DNA of 64,000 nucleotides, from the NCBI GenBank assembly GCA_038363925.1, contig JAQQWL010000004.1, forward strand, positions 186,001 through 250,000. The letters run 5' to 3'. The stretch is from Apiospora phragmitis (lineage: Eukaryota; Ascomycota; Sordariomycetes; Amphisphaeriales; Apiosporaceae). A model generated the notes under the pieces. That model saw nothing but the letters and a program-made list of their open reading frames with translations. It was not told the origin of the DNA and made no database searches. Below, one piece after another: positions 11,707 through 23,643 of the stretch (within the stretch, counting starts at the first letter, position 1; each line of letters starts with the position of its first letter). A program made the translations under genes and the position numbers.

Positions 11707-12969
11707 ATGTCGCAACAAACCGGCCCCATGTTGATCAACCTGCCTACCCCCTCTTCCAACCCGGATACCCCCAATGACATGCCGTAAGTTACTGTGACGA
11801 TGCTACACGCGTGGGATATCATCTAACAACCCATTCTCTTGTCCAGCGGCACCCCCACCAGTACAACCACCTCGCTGTCTGCGCTCTCCACCACGGCCAT
11901 CAAGGACGGCCATCGCGGCCATACCCACGGGTTTCCTGCCCTTGGCGGTCCACGGGGTCACCAGCACCAGTCATCAACCAACAGCCTCGAAGCCGAGCGA
12001 GCCGACCGCATCTCCCGCCTGGCTGGCCTAGAACGGGTTTCCACCTGCGCACTCCCTCGCAACAGCAACAGCAGACCGGGCACGCGCAGTCGCTGTCGCC
12101 CCAGCAGACCACCCCGACCTCCACCACCTTCCCCAACAACCAGTTGCAGCAGAACCAGATCGGGAACCTGCCCGTGGCGCCGGCCTACTTCGACTCCAAT
12201 GGCCAGCCTACCGCGGCGACCAAGAATGAGCACCGTGGGGTCTGCATCTGCGACGGGTAGTGTCGGCGCGCGCACCACCACAGAGGCGGGCGAACAGTTC
12301 GATGACACGACCGAGGTGGACGAGGACGTCATGAGCATGGACACCAACTACCGCACCATGGACGTCGACTCTACCTCGGGCGCCGACGCCATGGACGAAG
12401 AGATGGCCAGCCGCTCGGTCGGTGGTTTTGAGGATCGCATGAGCGACGACGGAACCGCCAGCCTCGTGGGCTTTGGCGAGGGCGCCAACTCCACGGTGAG
12501 CGGTCCCATTTACCACCGCCGACCGCTGCCGGGGGCGGCGGGTGCTGCCGGCGTCTGGGGTCTGGAAAGAAGCAGCTCTGGCCTCAGTGAAGGTGCCATG
12601 TTACGGTCCCAGCAGATGCGAGAGGCCGCCAACATGACGGCGAGTGGTGATGTCAACGCCAGCGCATCGGCCCAGGCAGAGCGACGGGATGCGCGCATGA
12701 TGGATGGTGTCTCGGTAGATGGCGGGGGCCATGTGGGCACATCGGACGATGATGTCTTCGTCGACACGACAACACGGGGCCCCGTGCCGATGCAAGGAGG
12801 CCACCCCGGCGCCTCTGGCTCGACATCACGAGAAGCTGCCGAGCGCATCTTGCGAGAGAGGCTTGACAGAGGCGAAACCCGCGTCGGGGCTGCTTCTTCC
12901 ACGCTTGGCAACACTGGTGGTGGTGGAGGCGAGCAACTTGGTCGGTTTTATTTCGAAGAGAAGAAGTGA
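11707..12969 (+). CDS. Conserved fungal protein of unknown function, Ser/Thr/Gln-rich
   Basis: Exon 1 (11707-11783) encodes MSQQTGPMLINLPTPSSNPD...; an intron at 11784-11846 (gtaagt...gtccag) joins it in phase to GTPTSTTTSLSALS. Blocks that look conserved are AERADRISRLAGLE, MSTVGSASATGSVG, a D/E-rich stretch (EVDEDVMSMD), and GYEDRMSDEGTA-like SVGGFEDRMSDDGTASLVGFG followed by STVSGPIYHRR. Between about 12035 and 12236 the meaningful reading (SQQQQQTGHAQ, FPNNQLQQNQIGNLPVAPAY) lies in another frame, so two compensating one-base shifts are present. The protein is largely disordered, of low complexity, and probably nuclear or regulatory. I cannot name a function. Confidence 0.65.
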
Positions 12970-13583
12970 TATTCCTTGGCACGATTTGACTCGGCTTAGG
13001 AGGGAACATGTCATGGCGTTAGGTGTTATATTGACGGACGGAAGGATGGTGCGCAATGAGTCGGCCTGAATGTGCTTGGCGGCCATGGAAACCTCGTACA
13101 AAATATTTGCTGGTTGTTGAGACTTATTATTACGGTTATGGCAAGGGATGTGGCTGGAAAGAAACTGTTTGCGAGAGATTTTGTATTAGTATGGCCATCA
13201 CAAGAGGTAGTTGGTGTCAATGTTGAATATCCTTCGTGCTCCTATGATCAACAGTCTTCTGATGGTACATCGTGGGACCGCGGCCCACACATTGATTGTA
13301 TCGTGCATTGATGATGCCAACGGCGATGCAACCTTTCGTTTTCTCGCACACTTCTACATCCCCAAGCCACAACAACTTGAAATGCCCGTTTTGAGTGCTA
13401 TTGTATGCCCCCCCATGCTAAGTTTTTCGTTGTTTTGCCTTGACTTTACATTCCTCTAACGCCGAGGGTAGAGAGATATAAAGCACGTGCCACACCGTAA
13501 CGACCAATCGACCTCAAAATCCAAGTGCCAAAGGTCGGACGAATATCCAGTCCTACAAGTCTGTAAGGCAGACACTCATCTAA
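12970..13583. other. Intergenic region
   Basis: 3' flank of the preceding gene and promoter of the GH5 gene. A single CACGTG lies near 13484. No coding signal. Confidence 0.5.
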
Positions 13584-16185
13584 ATGGCCGCCAAAGAAAT
13601 GGACGAGACGTACGCGGCGCACGATCTCTCGGAGAAGGCGCTCGGGGGCCGCCCGATCCGCGTGCAGGACGGGCACTTCGTCGACGGCTACGGCCGGACC
13701 CTCGCGCTGCGGGGGCTGAACGTCTCGGGCGCCAGCAAGCTGCCCACGCAGCCGAACGGGCTCTCGCACCTGACCGAGGGCTTCTACGAGCGGCACCGGA
13801 CCGTCACGTTCGCGGGCAGGCCGTTCCCGCTCGCCGACGCGCCGCTGCACTTCCGCCGCTTGCGCGCTTGGGGGCTGCCGCTCGTGCGACTGCTCGTCAC
13901 GTGGGAGTCCCTCGGGCACGCGGGGCCTAACCCGGCTACGGACCTCGACGGCGACTATATTGATTATCTGCGCGATCTGATTGCGATGATGCCGCAGTAC
14001 GGCATCAAGTGCTTTGTGTGCGGCCACCAGGACGTTTGGAGCCGCTTCAGCGGCGGCAGCGGCGCGCCGGGTTGGACGTTCGAGGCGGCGGGGCTGGACA
14101 TCGCGGCCTTTACCGAGACGGGCGCCGCATACGTGCACGGGCAGGATGAGGAGAGAAGGCGGAACTTGAGGGAAGGGGCGGGCCTCGACCCGCGCGAGCC
14201 GAGCGGGCCGTTCGTCTGGCCGTCGGGGTACCAGAAGCTGGCGGCGGCGACCATGGCGACGCTGTTCTGGGCCGGCGATGCGTTGGCGCCCAAGCTCATG
14301 TGCCGGCGGTCGCCGATAGGATCAATCCCTGGCTCATCATCTTCATCAACGAGCAGCAGCAATGAAAAGAAAGAGAAAAACCAAAAGGAGGAAGAAGGAG
14401 AAGTGGTCTCGGTGCAGACGTTCCTGCAGGACGCCTACATCGAAGCCTTCGGGCGCCTCGCCGACGCCCTCGGCCACCTCGAGGCCTGCATCGGCTTCGA
14501 CCCCATGAACGAGCCGCACCGGGGGCTGGTCAACCTGCACGGCTTCCACGCCTGGGACTACAATACGGACCTGCACATCGGGCACTGCCCGTCGCTGGCG
14601 CAGTCGCTGGCGCTGGGCAGCGGGTACGCGCAGGCGGTGCCGTTTTACGTCAAGTCGTGGCCGCACCCGACGCGCAGGAGCCACGACTCGGTCGTCGATC
14701 CGAAGGGGCGCTCGGTCTGGTTATCCACCAAAACCGACAAGGATACAGAGGAGGAGGAGAAGGAGGAGGTCGACCGGCCGAGGGGGATGGGCAAGTGCGT
14801 ATGGCTCAGCCACGGCGTCTGGAGCTGGGACGAGCGGAAGAAGGCGCCCGTCATCCACCAGGACGACTACTTCGAGCGCGACCACCGGCCGGGCCGCGAG
14901 GGCGAGACGCTCGAGTGGTACCGCGACTGCTGGGCGCCCTTCCTGCTCAAGTCTCGGAGCGCGTGTCGCGCAACCACCCTCATCACCTGTCCTTCCTGGA
15001 ACCCATACCCAACGAGTTCATACCACCGTGGGAGGAGGGCGAAGAAGAAGACGGAGACGACTCGCGGGCGAGGAATAACTCGAACAACCGCCAAAACTAC
15101 GCCACCAAGACCGTCATCACGACCAAGCGCCCCCAGAACCTGGTCTACGCCCCGCACTTCTACGACCTGAACGTCCTGTTCTCCAAGGCACACGGGCTCA
15201 TGAGCGTCAACGTGCAGGGCCTCTCGCGCGGCATGTTCGTGCTCAAGGCGCTCTACTTTGGCGAGCGGGGGCTCCGGGCCAACTACGGGAAGCAAATCGG
15301 CAACATCCTGGCGTACGGCCGACGGTCCTGGGGAAACCGGTCCCCGCCCTGATCGGCGAGGTCGGTATCTCGTTCGACATCAACGGCCGGCACGCGTTCG
15401 CGACGGGCGACTACGACGCGCAGCGCCAGCTGATGCACGGCCTCGTGTCGGCCATGGAGGATTGCCACGTCGCCTTCACGCTCTGGAACTACAACCCGGA
15501 CAACCGGGTCGAGTACGGCGACGGCTGGAACAAGGAGGACTTTTCCGTCGTCAATGGCGACCACCACGATGGAGATGGAGAAACGACGCCGCCGCCGGAT
15601 TACCGCAACCGCGCGCACGAGGAGGACGAGCTCTACCGCGGCGGCCGCGTCCTCGACGTCATCATCCGGCCCTACGCCGCCAAGGTCGCTGGCACGCCCG
15701 TGCAGTCCGAGTGGGACCACCGCACGCTGCGGTATTCCATGGTGTGGCGCACCACTACTACATCTCTTACCAATAACAACAACAAGAACGACAACAAAAA
15801 AGCTCGCCTAACGGAAATCTTCCTGCCCGACTACCACTACGCCGCCCACGAGCTCGACATCGCCGCCAGCCACGGGCTCGAGTGGACGCTGGACCGCGCG
15901 CGGCAGACGCTGTACGTGCAGTCCATCCACCCGGACGCCGAGGCCTACGCCGCAGCGGGGCTGCACTGGGTCCTGGTTGAGATCCGGGACGTGCCGGGGC
16001 GGCTGCGGGAGCGGGTGCTCGAGCGGCGCCGCGCCGGACTTTCTGGTGGTGTTCTTCAACGGCTGCCGCTGGCTGTCGAGATTTGGCTCGAGGAGGTCGT
16101 TTCTTTCCGGCAGGGGGCGGCGATGGGGCTTTTCTTGGCTGGGTTGTTGGGGGCGTTGGTGGCTTGGGTGTTGGGGATGGTGTAG
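13584..16185 (+). CDS. GH5 endoglycoceramidase-like (steryl-beta-glucosidase type) enzyme, membrane-anchored
   Basis: This resembles the fungal GH5 group that includes Cryptococcus EGCrP enzymes and yeast Egh1, which hydrolyse glucosylceramide or steryl glucosides on the cytosolic side. The start at 13584 gives a soluble N-terminus. GRTLALRGLNVSGASKLP is the first strand. IGFDPMNEPHRGLV near 14490 carries the acid/base Glu, and LIGEVGISFDI near 15350 the nucleophile Glu. The C-terminus ends in a hydrophobic anchor (GLFLAGLLGALVAWVLGMV). Lysine/glutamate-rich inserts near 14350 and 14745 are low-complexity loops. The reading shifts by one base near 14952 and 15330, with good family sequence on both sides. 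Activity on sterol glucosides is inferred from family resemblance only. Confidence 0.85.
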
Positions 16186-16865
16186 GAAAAGAAAAGAGAG
16201 AAGTTAGGGGAAAGAAAAGAGAGAGGGAGAAAGGATGGACAGGTGAAGAAGAGGTCGTGCGCATGGAAACCTATGTAAGAGGTGAGGTGCAGCAGTAAAG
16301 GCCTGGGAGCGCTGGAAGAGATTGTAGAAAAAAAGCGGATGATTTGGGTGGAACATAATCACACTCACGCATGAATGGCAGGCTGAAGTGAAAGCTTTCT
16401 TGCAACTGTCGATCACCTACATCCTAAGAGCTTTCTCCCAGTTCCAAGACAAGTGACTAGGCACACCCAGTTATTCGTTCTCCCAATTGTAAACGGCCAT
16501 GAAAGCCGGCCTCATCCTTAAAATGCATTAGATGTCTCAAGCGTCTAAGCTGAAGTCAACGATATCTGAGTTGGAAAGATTACCATGATTCATCTTGCAC
16601 AAAGAGTTCGGACATGGCTGTCCCATGTTAAGGAGGAACAAGTTGGAAGAACCAAGAACGACGAAGTTCGTACAGTCTATTTATTACAATTATATATAGG
16701 AGTTATGTTATGTCTTCCTACTCCAAAGAACGTGAGAAAGAAATAAGATCCCGATACATCATACACCTATTCATGTGGCCAAGCTGCTCGTTTCCAAAAT
16801 ACACTCCCCAAACTAAGTGTTGACGTGATACTTATTACCTATAATAGAGAGAGATAGAAAGAATC
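16186..16865. other. Intergenic region
   Basis: 3' flank of the GH5 gene and presumed promoter of the next gene. No gene is recognised. Confidence 0.5.
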
Positions 16866-18864
16866 ATGCCTATGCCTCGCAAGAGGTTAGCACCCACCGC
16901 CGGGCAAATCAACGACATCAAACTGGTACGCACCAGCGTCTCGGTAAGCAAACGGCCCTTTCCCATGGATTAACCCTCCATATCGCTGCCATATTCTGCT
17001 CTCTATCTCGTACAGCCCCGCTAACCTTGCTGTCTTGTCGCGAAAACCCACAGTGCAATGGCGACCTCGCGACCTACCCCCGCAAGCCCGCCGCGGCGGC
17101 GGCGGCGCCGTGGGCAAGAGCCACATCCCCAGCGCGGCCCAGGGCTACCGGCAGTACGCCCACCGCCTGCCCGCGGACCTCAGTAGCCAAATCGAGGACG
17201 AGCTGTACGCGCTGAACCTGCTGCAGCTCACGCGCGACTACCCGCTCGGCCCGCACTGCCTCCGGTACCCGCTCGACTTCCTGCTCGACAGCCTGCCCGA
17301 GGAGGTGTGCGGCCGCGTCGTCGTGCTACTGGACCCGGGCACGGCGGCCGAGCTGGAGGGGAAGCTGTTCGGCGAAGACGAGGGGGCCTTTGGCGAGGCG
17401 CTGGAAGGCTTAGAGGAGGACAACAACGGCAGCAGCGGCAACGAGTACGACGGCGGAAACAACAACGATTACGGGGCAATGATGATGACGACGAGGAAGA
17501 AGATTCCGATGGCGATGACAGCGAACATGATGGAGACGACGATGAGGAGGAAGAAGAAGAAAACTACCCCGAGTTCTTCCGCGACGTCCGCGACCATGGC
17601 GAGTACGTCTTCTGGCCCGTCGATGCCGGCGGCCACCAGTGGCTCCTCTGTGTGCTGCACCTGAAGCTCAGCCCCGCGACGTGGTACCGCGGCGCGGCCT
17701 ACGACCAGGTCACCGACTTCGCTGTCGTAGACCCCGAATGGAACAACAGCGACGACAATGGCGGGACCAGCAGCAGCATCAGCGCCGAGAGCGAGGAGCG
17801 CGTGCGGCGCGTCACGGCGCGGCTCGTCGAGATCTTCCAGGTGGGCGGGATCGCGGTCGACCCCTTCCGGACGCAGCGGCAGCTATGGATCGCGCCGTCC
17901 ACCGTGCTTCTTCCGGCCGCAGTCGCGCCACCACCTGACGATGGTGATGGTGTTGATGACGACGGTCATCAAAATCAACAACAGCAACAACAACAACAAC
18001 AACAACAACAACGACCACCATTGGTGACGTCGTCTCCGCGCTGGGAGTCCGGCGTCCGCTGCTTCCAGCTGGTGCGCGAACTGCTGAAGCGCGTCACCGA
18101 CTACGCCTGCCCGGACGCCGCCGGCTACGAGGACGAGCGCTTCTTCGAGGGCGGGTCGGGCTGGGTCGACGCCGACGCCGTGCGGCACGAGATGGTGGGC
18201 ATGGCGCTGCAGCGGTGCAACGCGGCGCTCGGGTACGCGTGCCGGTACTACCTGGCGCCCATCGACACGCTGGTCTTGGTGGGAGGAGTCGGAATCGACG
18301 ACGACGGCGGAGGAGGGAGGAGGGGGAGGAGGGGGAGGAGGGAGGAAGGGTTGTGCAGCCGGATGCGCTTCGGCCTTCGTGGGCGGGGAAGAGATTGCAC
18401 GCCTCTGAGTTCTCTGACGTGCTGAATGATTATGATGGAGGAGGAGGAGGAGGTGGTGGTGGTGGTGGTGGTGGTGGTGCTCTTGGCAACCGGGGCGTTA
18501 TTGACAAGAAGGGAAAAGGGCGGTTAGGGGAGGAGAAGGAGGAGGAGGAAGCCAGAATGGCAACGGTGTCGCTGTTGCTTCTTCGTCATCGGCAGCGGCG
18601 GTGGCGGCGGGCATACATCATCCTTCTCATCACCAACAGAACCCGCCACCTCAAACACCAGCAGCACGCAGCGGCATGCACGCCCTAAACTTTTACGCGT
18701 TAAACCGCCCGCCACCGAAGCGAACAGCCACGGATGCGAATATCGGTGCGGGAGACGACGAGGATGGAGGCGGGGCCAGAGGAGCAGGAGGAGCGGGGGA
18801 TGATGACAGTCCTACACGGCAGATCAAGCGCGCGAGGACATCGAGCGGCAGCAAGACTAAATGA
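16866..18864 (+). CDS. Conserved fungal hypothetical protein with low-complexity inserts
   Basis: Starts MPMPRKRLAPTAGQINDIKL; an intron (about 16944-17053) leads into QWRPRDLPPQA... and SHIPSAAQGYRQYAHRLPADL. A conserved-looking core contains YVFWPVDAGGHQWLLCVLHL and FAVVDPEWN. The His-Trp block and the following Asp are arranged a little like the catalytic His and Asp of Ulp1-type cysteine proteases, but no catalytic Cys could be assigned, so that is only a guess. Further on, GWVDADAVRHEMVGMALQRCNAALGYACRYYL looks helical. The C-terminus (MHALNFYALNRPPPKR...RQIKRARTSSGSKTK) is basic and NLS-like. Acidic, poly-Gln (CAA repeat near 17975) and Gly tracts interrupt it. The frame shifts near 17478 and again after 18300, and the exon 1/2 phase does not match as read. 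Confidence 0.6.
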
Positions 18865-19507
18865 AGCAGCATACGGCAGGAGAGGTATGGGGCAGGAAAC
18901 GCCATACACGCGAGCGGCATGGACTGCTGTGCTGGCTTTTGTTGTTATGAGTGTCTGACTGAGATTGGAACCCGAAGAAGAAGAAGACGCTTTAGGGGGA
19001 GGGAGATATGTACCTCATGATATGGCCTGTATTGGCGTGCATACTTGGATATAACCCTAGATGATGACCCCCTTTTCTTGTTGTCCCCTTAGGACACCAC
19101 TGTTGCCTTAGTAGACGACTTGTTACGACTCGCGATAGGTACAACTCATTAAAGAATAACCTAGAGGGGCCGAACAAGCATATAGATGCTGCAACGCGTT
19201 GGTGACTCGGAAGTTTATCAGTCAGTAGGTGGCACGCGTTCAACCCAAGGAATGCCCCAGGGGTTTGGACCAGAAGCAATCAAACCGAACGGACGAGCAA
19301 CGTGACTGCCACTGATACGCGTTTCGAGTCTCGCTCCCACCCAGCAACTGTCGTCACATCCATCTTGGCCTTTCTCAAGATACCTCGAGAGAAGACTTCC
19401 CACCAGTACCACAACAAGCAACCTTCCATCACCCAACCACACTCCACTCTTGCCTTGACCACGATCTTTCCATCAAAACATCAACTACTTTCCCTATCCT
19501 ATCCAGC
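18865..19507. other. Intergenic region
   Basis: No coding signal. Sequence immediately before 19508 is C/A-rich, as in a fungal 5' leader. Confidence 0.5.
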
Positions 19508-20950
19508 ATGGATAAGAGCACTCTTAACCCCGATATCCATCATGCGATAGAGTATGCAAGAGTCAAACTCGAATGTGAGTTCCAGGAACTCAACATGAAA
19601 GAAGCGCTCTTTCATGGGCGAACAGGGAAAACATACACGCCAATTAAGGAAGAGCGCGGCGCAAAAATGTGGGAGAACGTGGACGTGAAGGGGCTCACCC
19701 CCGAAGAGGCCATCGCCAAGGCGCTGGACCTTCTCTTCGAGTACTGGAAGAAGACCAATAGGAGTGTCATCAGCGAAGCAGGCAAGAGGCCGGAAAGAAA
19801 GGACATCACAGAGGAGGCGAAACAGAGCGTGGCTAAGGTCAACAAGCTGGTGCTTGGGGAGCTGAGGACGAACCCGGAACTCTTCCGGGACGAAGAGTCA
19901 GCAGCAGCTGTTCCTTGCGACGACGGAACTGGGCGCGAGGACGACAGAACGACAGATGCGCAGCAGTTGCCCCACGAGACGACGCCGACAAGACCTCCGC
20001 GTCAGAATCAGGGACAGCAACAACAGCAGCAGCAACAGCGATCTGACAATCGAGGAGAGGAGGTCGCCTCCGGGCCCAGCTCGCCCCGCAACTTGAGATC
20101 TCGTGCTACAAACGCGACAAGAGATCGGAGAGTCAATGCGCCACAGAGAATCCCAGACTTGCAGCATCAGCTGCAGGCAGTCGTACAGGCAGCCGTACAG
20201 GCACAGCACCGAGTTGGCCAGACTGGCGCAGGATACCAAGGAATAAAGTACTGGGGCCGGAGAGGAGCCCAGAACCAATCGAGACCTCCTCGCACAAGAA
20301 GCAATCACGATCAGCAGCAGAGCGGAGCTGAACCTACCCAGACCCAGACTGACGATACACCTCGTCCCCAGCAGAACGACAGACGGCTGGACAGCATCTC
20401 GGTGAAAATCGAACAAGGTCCCGTGTCCGATGCGCCCGTATCAACCACCTCTTTCCGACCTAATACACGAGGGCCAGATAACCAAGCACGCCGAGAGCAT
20501 TCTGCACATCCTACGACCCCCAAAAGAGAAGGTCCTCGCCGCAACCCTCGCCGCGGTGCCAATCAACCGGGGCCAGACGCAGCCAATACTGACGCCAATG
20601 CTAATAATGTCAACCCGCGTCATCCTCGTCGCCGTCGCGCTCCGGCACAGCAAAGACCAGCCAACAGAGGCTCCTCGGAACCACAGCCGCCGCCGCCGTC
20701 GCAGCAGCAGCAGCACAGAGAGACCCCTCATTTGCTGGGCAAGCTGAACAGAGATTCGGACGACCTCGAGCGGCGGCTGGGCTTGCTGGAAGCCAACATA
20801 CGGGTGCAGGAAGGGGCGCTCCAGGAGACGAATCGCGAGTTCAATGATGCTCGGCGAGTTGCGGCGGATATGCGCCGCGCGCTTTCGGCCCTGGACGAGG
20901 TTGCTCCTCCCCTGCTGCGAAGATCAGGATCAGAAAAGGCGCTGATCTGA
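19508..20950 (+). CDS. Intact 480-aa hypothetical protein, disordered middle, C-terminal coiled coil
   Basis: One uninterrupted frame from ATG (context ccagcATGG) to TGA. Residues 1-130 are compact and charged (HAIEYARVKLECEFQELNMKE, GLTPEEAIAKALDLLFEYWK). Residues 130-410 are low-complexity and disordered, rich in Q, P, R and N (poly-Gln near 165, RRNPRRGANQPG, HPRRRRAPAQQ). Residues 415-465 form a heptad-like helix (LLGKLNRDSDDLERRLGLLE, RVAADMRRALSALDEV). The Arg-rich middle suggests nucleic-acid contact or nuclear location, but this is inference. I recognise no family. Unlike many neighbours it has no frameshift. Confidence 0.65.
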   Translation: MDKSTLNPDIHHAIEYARVKLECEFQELNMKEALFHGRTGKTYTPIKEERGAKMWENVDVKGLTPEEAIAKALDLLFEYWKKTNRSVISEAGKRPERKDITEEAKQSVAKVNKLVLGELRTNPELFRDEESAAAVPCDDGTGREDDRTTDAQQLPHETTPTRPPRQNQGQQQQQQQQRSDNRGEEVASGPSSPRNLRSRATNATRDRRVNAPQRIPDLQHQLQAVVQAAVQAQHRVGQTGAGYQGIKYWGRRGAQNQSRPPRTRSNHDQQQSGAEPTQTQTDDTPRPQQNDRRLDSISVKIEQGPVSDAPVSTTSFRPNTRGPDNQARREHSAHPTTPKREGPRRNPRRGANQPGPDAANTDANANNVNPRHPRRRRAPAQQRPANRGSSEPQPPPPSQQQQHRETPHLLGKLNRDSDDLERRLGLLEANIRVQEGALQETNREFNDARRVAADMRRALSALDEVAPPLLRRSGSEKALI

Positions 20951-23643
20951 GAGCAACCCCCCTCCCCCAAGTGTGGCTGATCCTGATGGAGAATATGTCA
21001 ACTCATCTCACAACGGCACGAGCAGGCGCAGGCGATGTAGGCTACGTGTTTACACAGAATTGGGCGCTATAACTGGATAAAGTTTTTGGATGGTAGCGAT
21101 GATGATATGTAATGCTTGGTTTGGCGGCTGATATGCTGGGTGGTAGTACCAAGAGGAACATTTACCTACCTGCCTACATGTACATACCTACTCACATCCT
21201 TAGTCATAGTGTACCCATGAAGCAATGGATTGATGAGATGAGTTACATTTGACAAGACGTTTATGGTGAGACAGGAGTAACGTACATCTGTCATTCTGCC
21301 AGAGACATGTCGTCCAACGACAACGTGTGGCCAGGGAATCGGCTAAAAGACTGGCAGACTGGGTGTGCATCATCAACGTCGCGATTGCATGCATCTTTGC
21401 ATGGACGTGTGCCCGATCCTGCCATGTTGGGTAACTCGACTAACTCGACTTTCTCCATCGGCCGAGTTCCGAAGAAACAAAAAAACAGGATGCCAAGCCG
21501 GTAGGGAAGAAAGGAGGGAAAGGCCATCTATCTCATCCTACAGTACGTGCGCGCCTATTGGGTAGGCCACGCAAGGGATCCTGCTGACTCAATTACCAGA
21601 TGGGTTTGGGGGTTGTTTGTTAACAAAGATGCCGCGCGGCGTGTCATGTCGCAAGTATGCGAGGCCGGCGTCTGGTGTTGAGTGGTGGAAATGATTTCTC
21701 AGATCTGTCCTGTCCCCCCTATGCACTCCCAAGCTCGACAGGACATGCTCCCTTGGGAAGAAGAAAACCTCACCTCAATTCCAAAATTTTCCATTAGTAT
21801 AACAACTATTTGACTGATCATTGAACTGACATCCATCTGTCCCCGAAGCCGACCTAGCCGCTAGACCCCCAGTGGATAGTCTTGGCCTTTTCGGTCAAGA
21901 CCTTGAGTCCCTGGGCAGCTGGGCTTGGCGAGAGACATTCTAGACGGGTCAGACCTTTTGTTTTCCCTTTGATAGGACAATGGGCAAATGTCAACTAAAC
22001 TTTATTCCCATACCTGGGGCGTAGATCAGGCGAGTTCTAGTGGTTCCTCGACCATGGTTCACGTCAAGCCCGTTGACCCGTGATGGCTACACGGTAAATA
22101 CTGCCTCATCTGAATCATCCATCATACATGCGTGTGAAGAGACACATAGATAACCCTAGGTATGCATTGTGTCAAATGAGAAAAAAGCATGTAACCCAAG
22201 TAGGTTCAGCTTCGCGCGGGCCGCAACTGCGAGAGATACCTAAGTAGCATGAGTGCGAGCAGCAGTAGTACGCAGCGAGCGAAGCGTGCCGGGTCGTACT
22301 GTACCTACATATGCAGCGCGCCATCTCCTGCGAGAGCCCCACTAAAACCCCTAGCCCCCTGATCCAGATGCCCAAACCCGTTAATCAGTTCAGCTGCTGG
22401 GTCTTCCTGCTCTGGGTCTGGTAGAGCCGGCAGGCCAGCTAGTCTTCAGTAGCCCGCGCTGCCTGCTGTGCCTTACTGCTAAGGGTCCTTCCTTCCTTAT
22501 CGCTGGAGAATCAGAACTTGAGTATGCACGGCAATCTAGATCATCATGGGCAAACAGGGCGAGTCAGAAGTAAGCCCGAGAACGGGAGATTACGAGAGAG
22601 CAAGGGGCCGCAGCTTTGCTTATGTGCATGTAGGTAAGTATGTAGGGGCGAAACATGCAACGGTTAAAATGGGCAAAAAAAGGAAAATGACACAAGAAGC
22701 CAAACGAGCCCTGTGACGTGAGGGTGGCATGTGGCACTTGCACACTTGGGGATCTTCAATTCGTAATGTAGTGACACGCAAGTCGGTGTCTATCGCAGAC
22801 AAAACACCACGTAACCCAGCCAGGCTTGCCAGCACTCTGGCACCTTCAATTCGTCCGTCCGTGCTGAATACATACCTCATAACCCTTTTACAGATGCGCC
22901 CGAGTTCACGGCGGGAGCTGAACAGTGGAGGGGGCAGGATGCATGTAGGATCGTAGTAGTCCCGTCGATTGAAATGAGAAGAAGAAATAGACCCTTTCCA
23001 GACGAATTCCAGCCGCAAGTCCTTCGCCTCCTTATTAAACTACGTGATCCTAAGTACATCATTAGCTGGGCGTTTAGGTCTTGGCAACATCACCACCACC
23101 ACCGAGACCACCACTGCCTTGTGCCGTAGACTATCAGAAGCCATTCCCTACAAGGCATCGAATCCCCGCGAAGCCAAGGGTTTTGTTTGATCTTGTGTTT
23201 TTCCTCCTTCCATCATCCTGAATGCCAACACCATTCGATCGTCCCGATCTTGACCATTTTCAAATCTGTTGCCATTGCCCAGCCCGAGGCTTCTTCTTTT
23301 CTTCTTCTCTCGAGCTCGTATCCTGTGCTACCCAACGCGACCCTTGGCTCTTGCACAATACGACATTCCAACGTCGGGCCTAATTTCTGTCCATCCCCCG
23401 ACCGGCGCGCAATTGACCATACAACCACCACCACCACCACGACCAACACCACATTACATACTTACATTATTACTTACCTTCCTTTCTCTCTTTCACTACT
23501 ACTCTGTCAGTAGCCACGAAACGAAGCTTTCCGACTCGCGCGCAACCTCCCCACCGGCGCGCCCTCTGCCGTCCCCAGAGCCACCCGACTCGAACCTGTT
23601 TTATTGGCGATGCTGTCTCCACTCCCACGTTGAGAAGACCTCC
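20951..23643. other. Long intergenic region
   Basis: About 2.7 kb with no gene that I can support; the longest frames have no domain-like composition. The last 400 bases are pyrimidine-rich with CCA repeats (near 23427) and CT tracts, as expected of a long 5' leader for the GT31-like gene. Confidence 0.55.

Noticed and set aside
16866..18864. Ulp1/SUMO protease call
   Set aside because: Only a His-Trp block and a later Asp recall the family; no catalytic Cys could be placed, so it was left as hypothetical.
22620..23018. 132-residue open frame on the minus strand
   Set aside because: No conserved pattern, and it lies in a long leader-like intergenic region.
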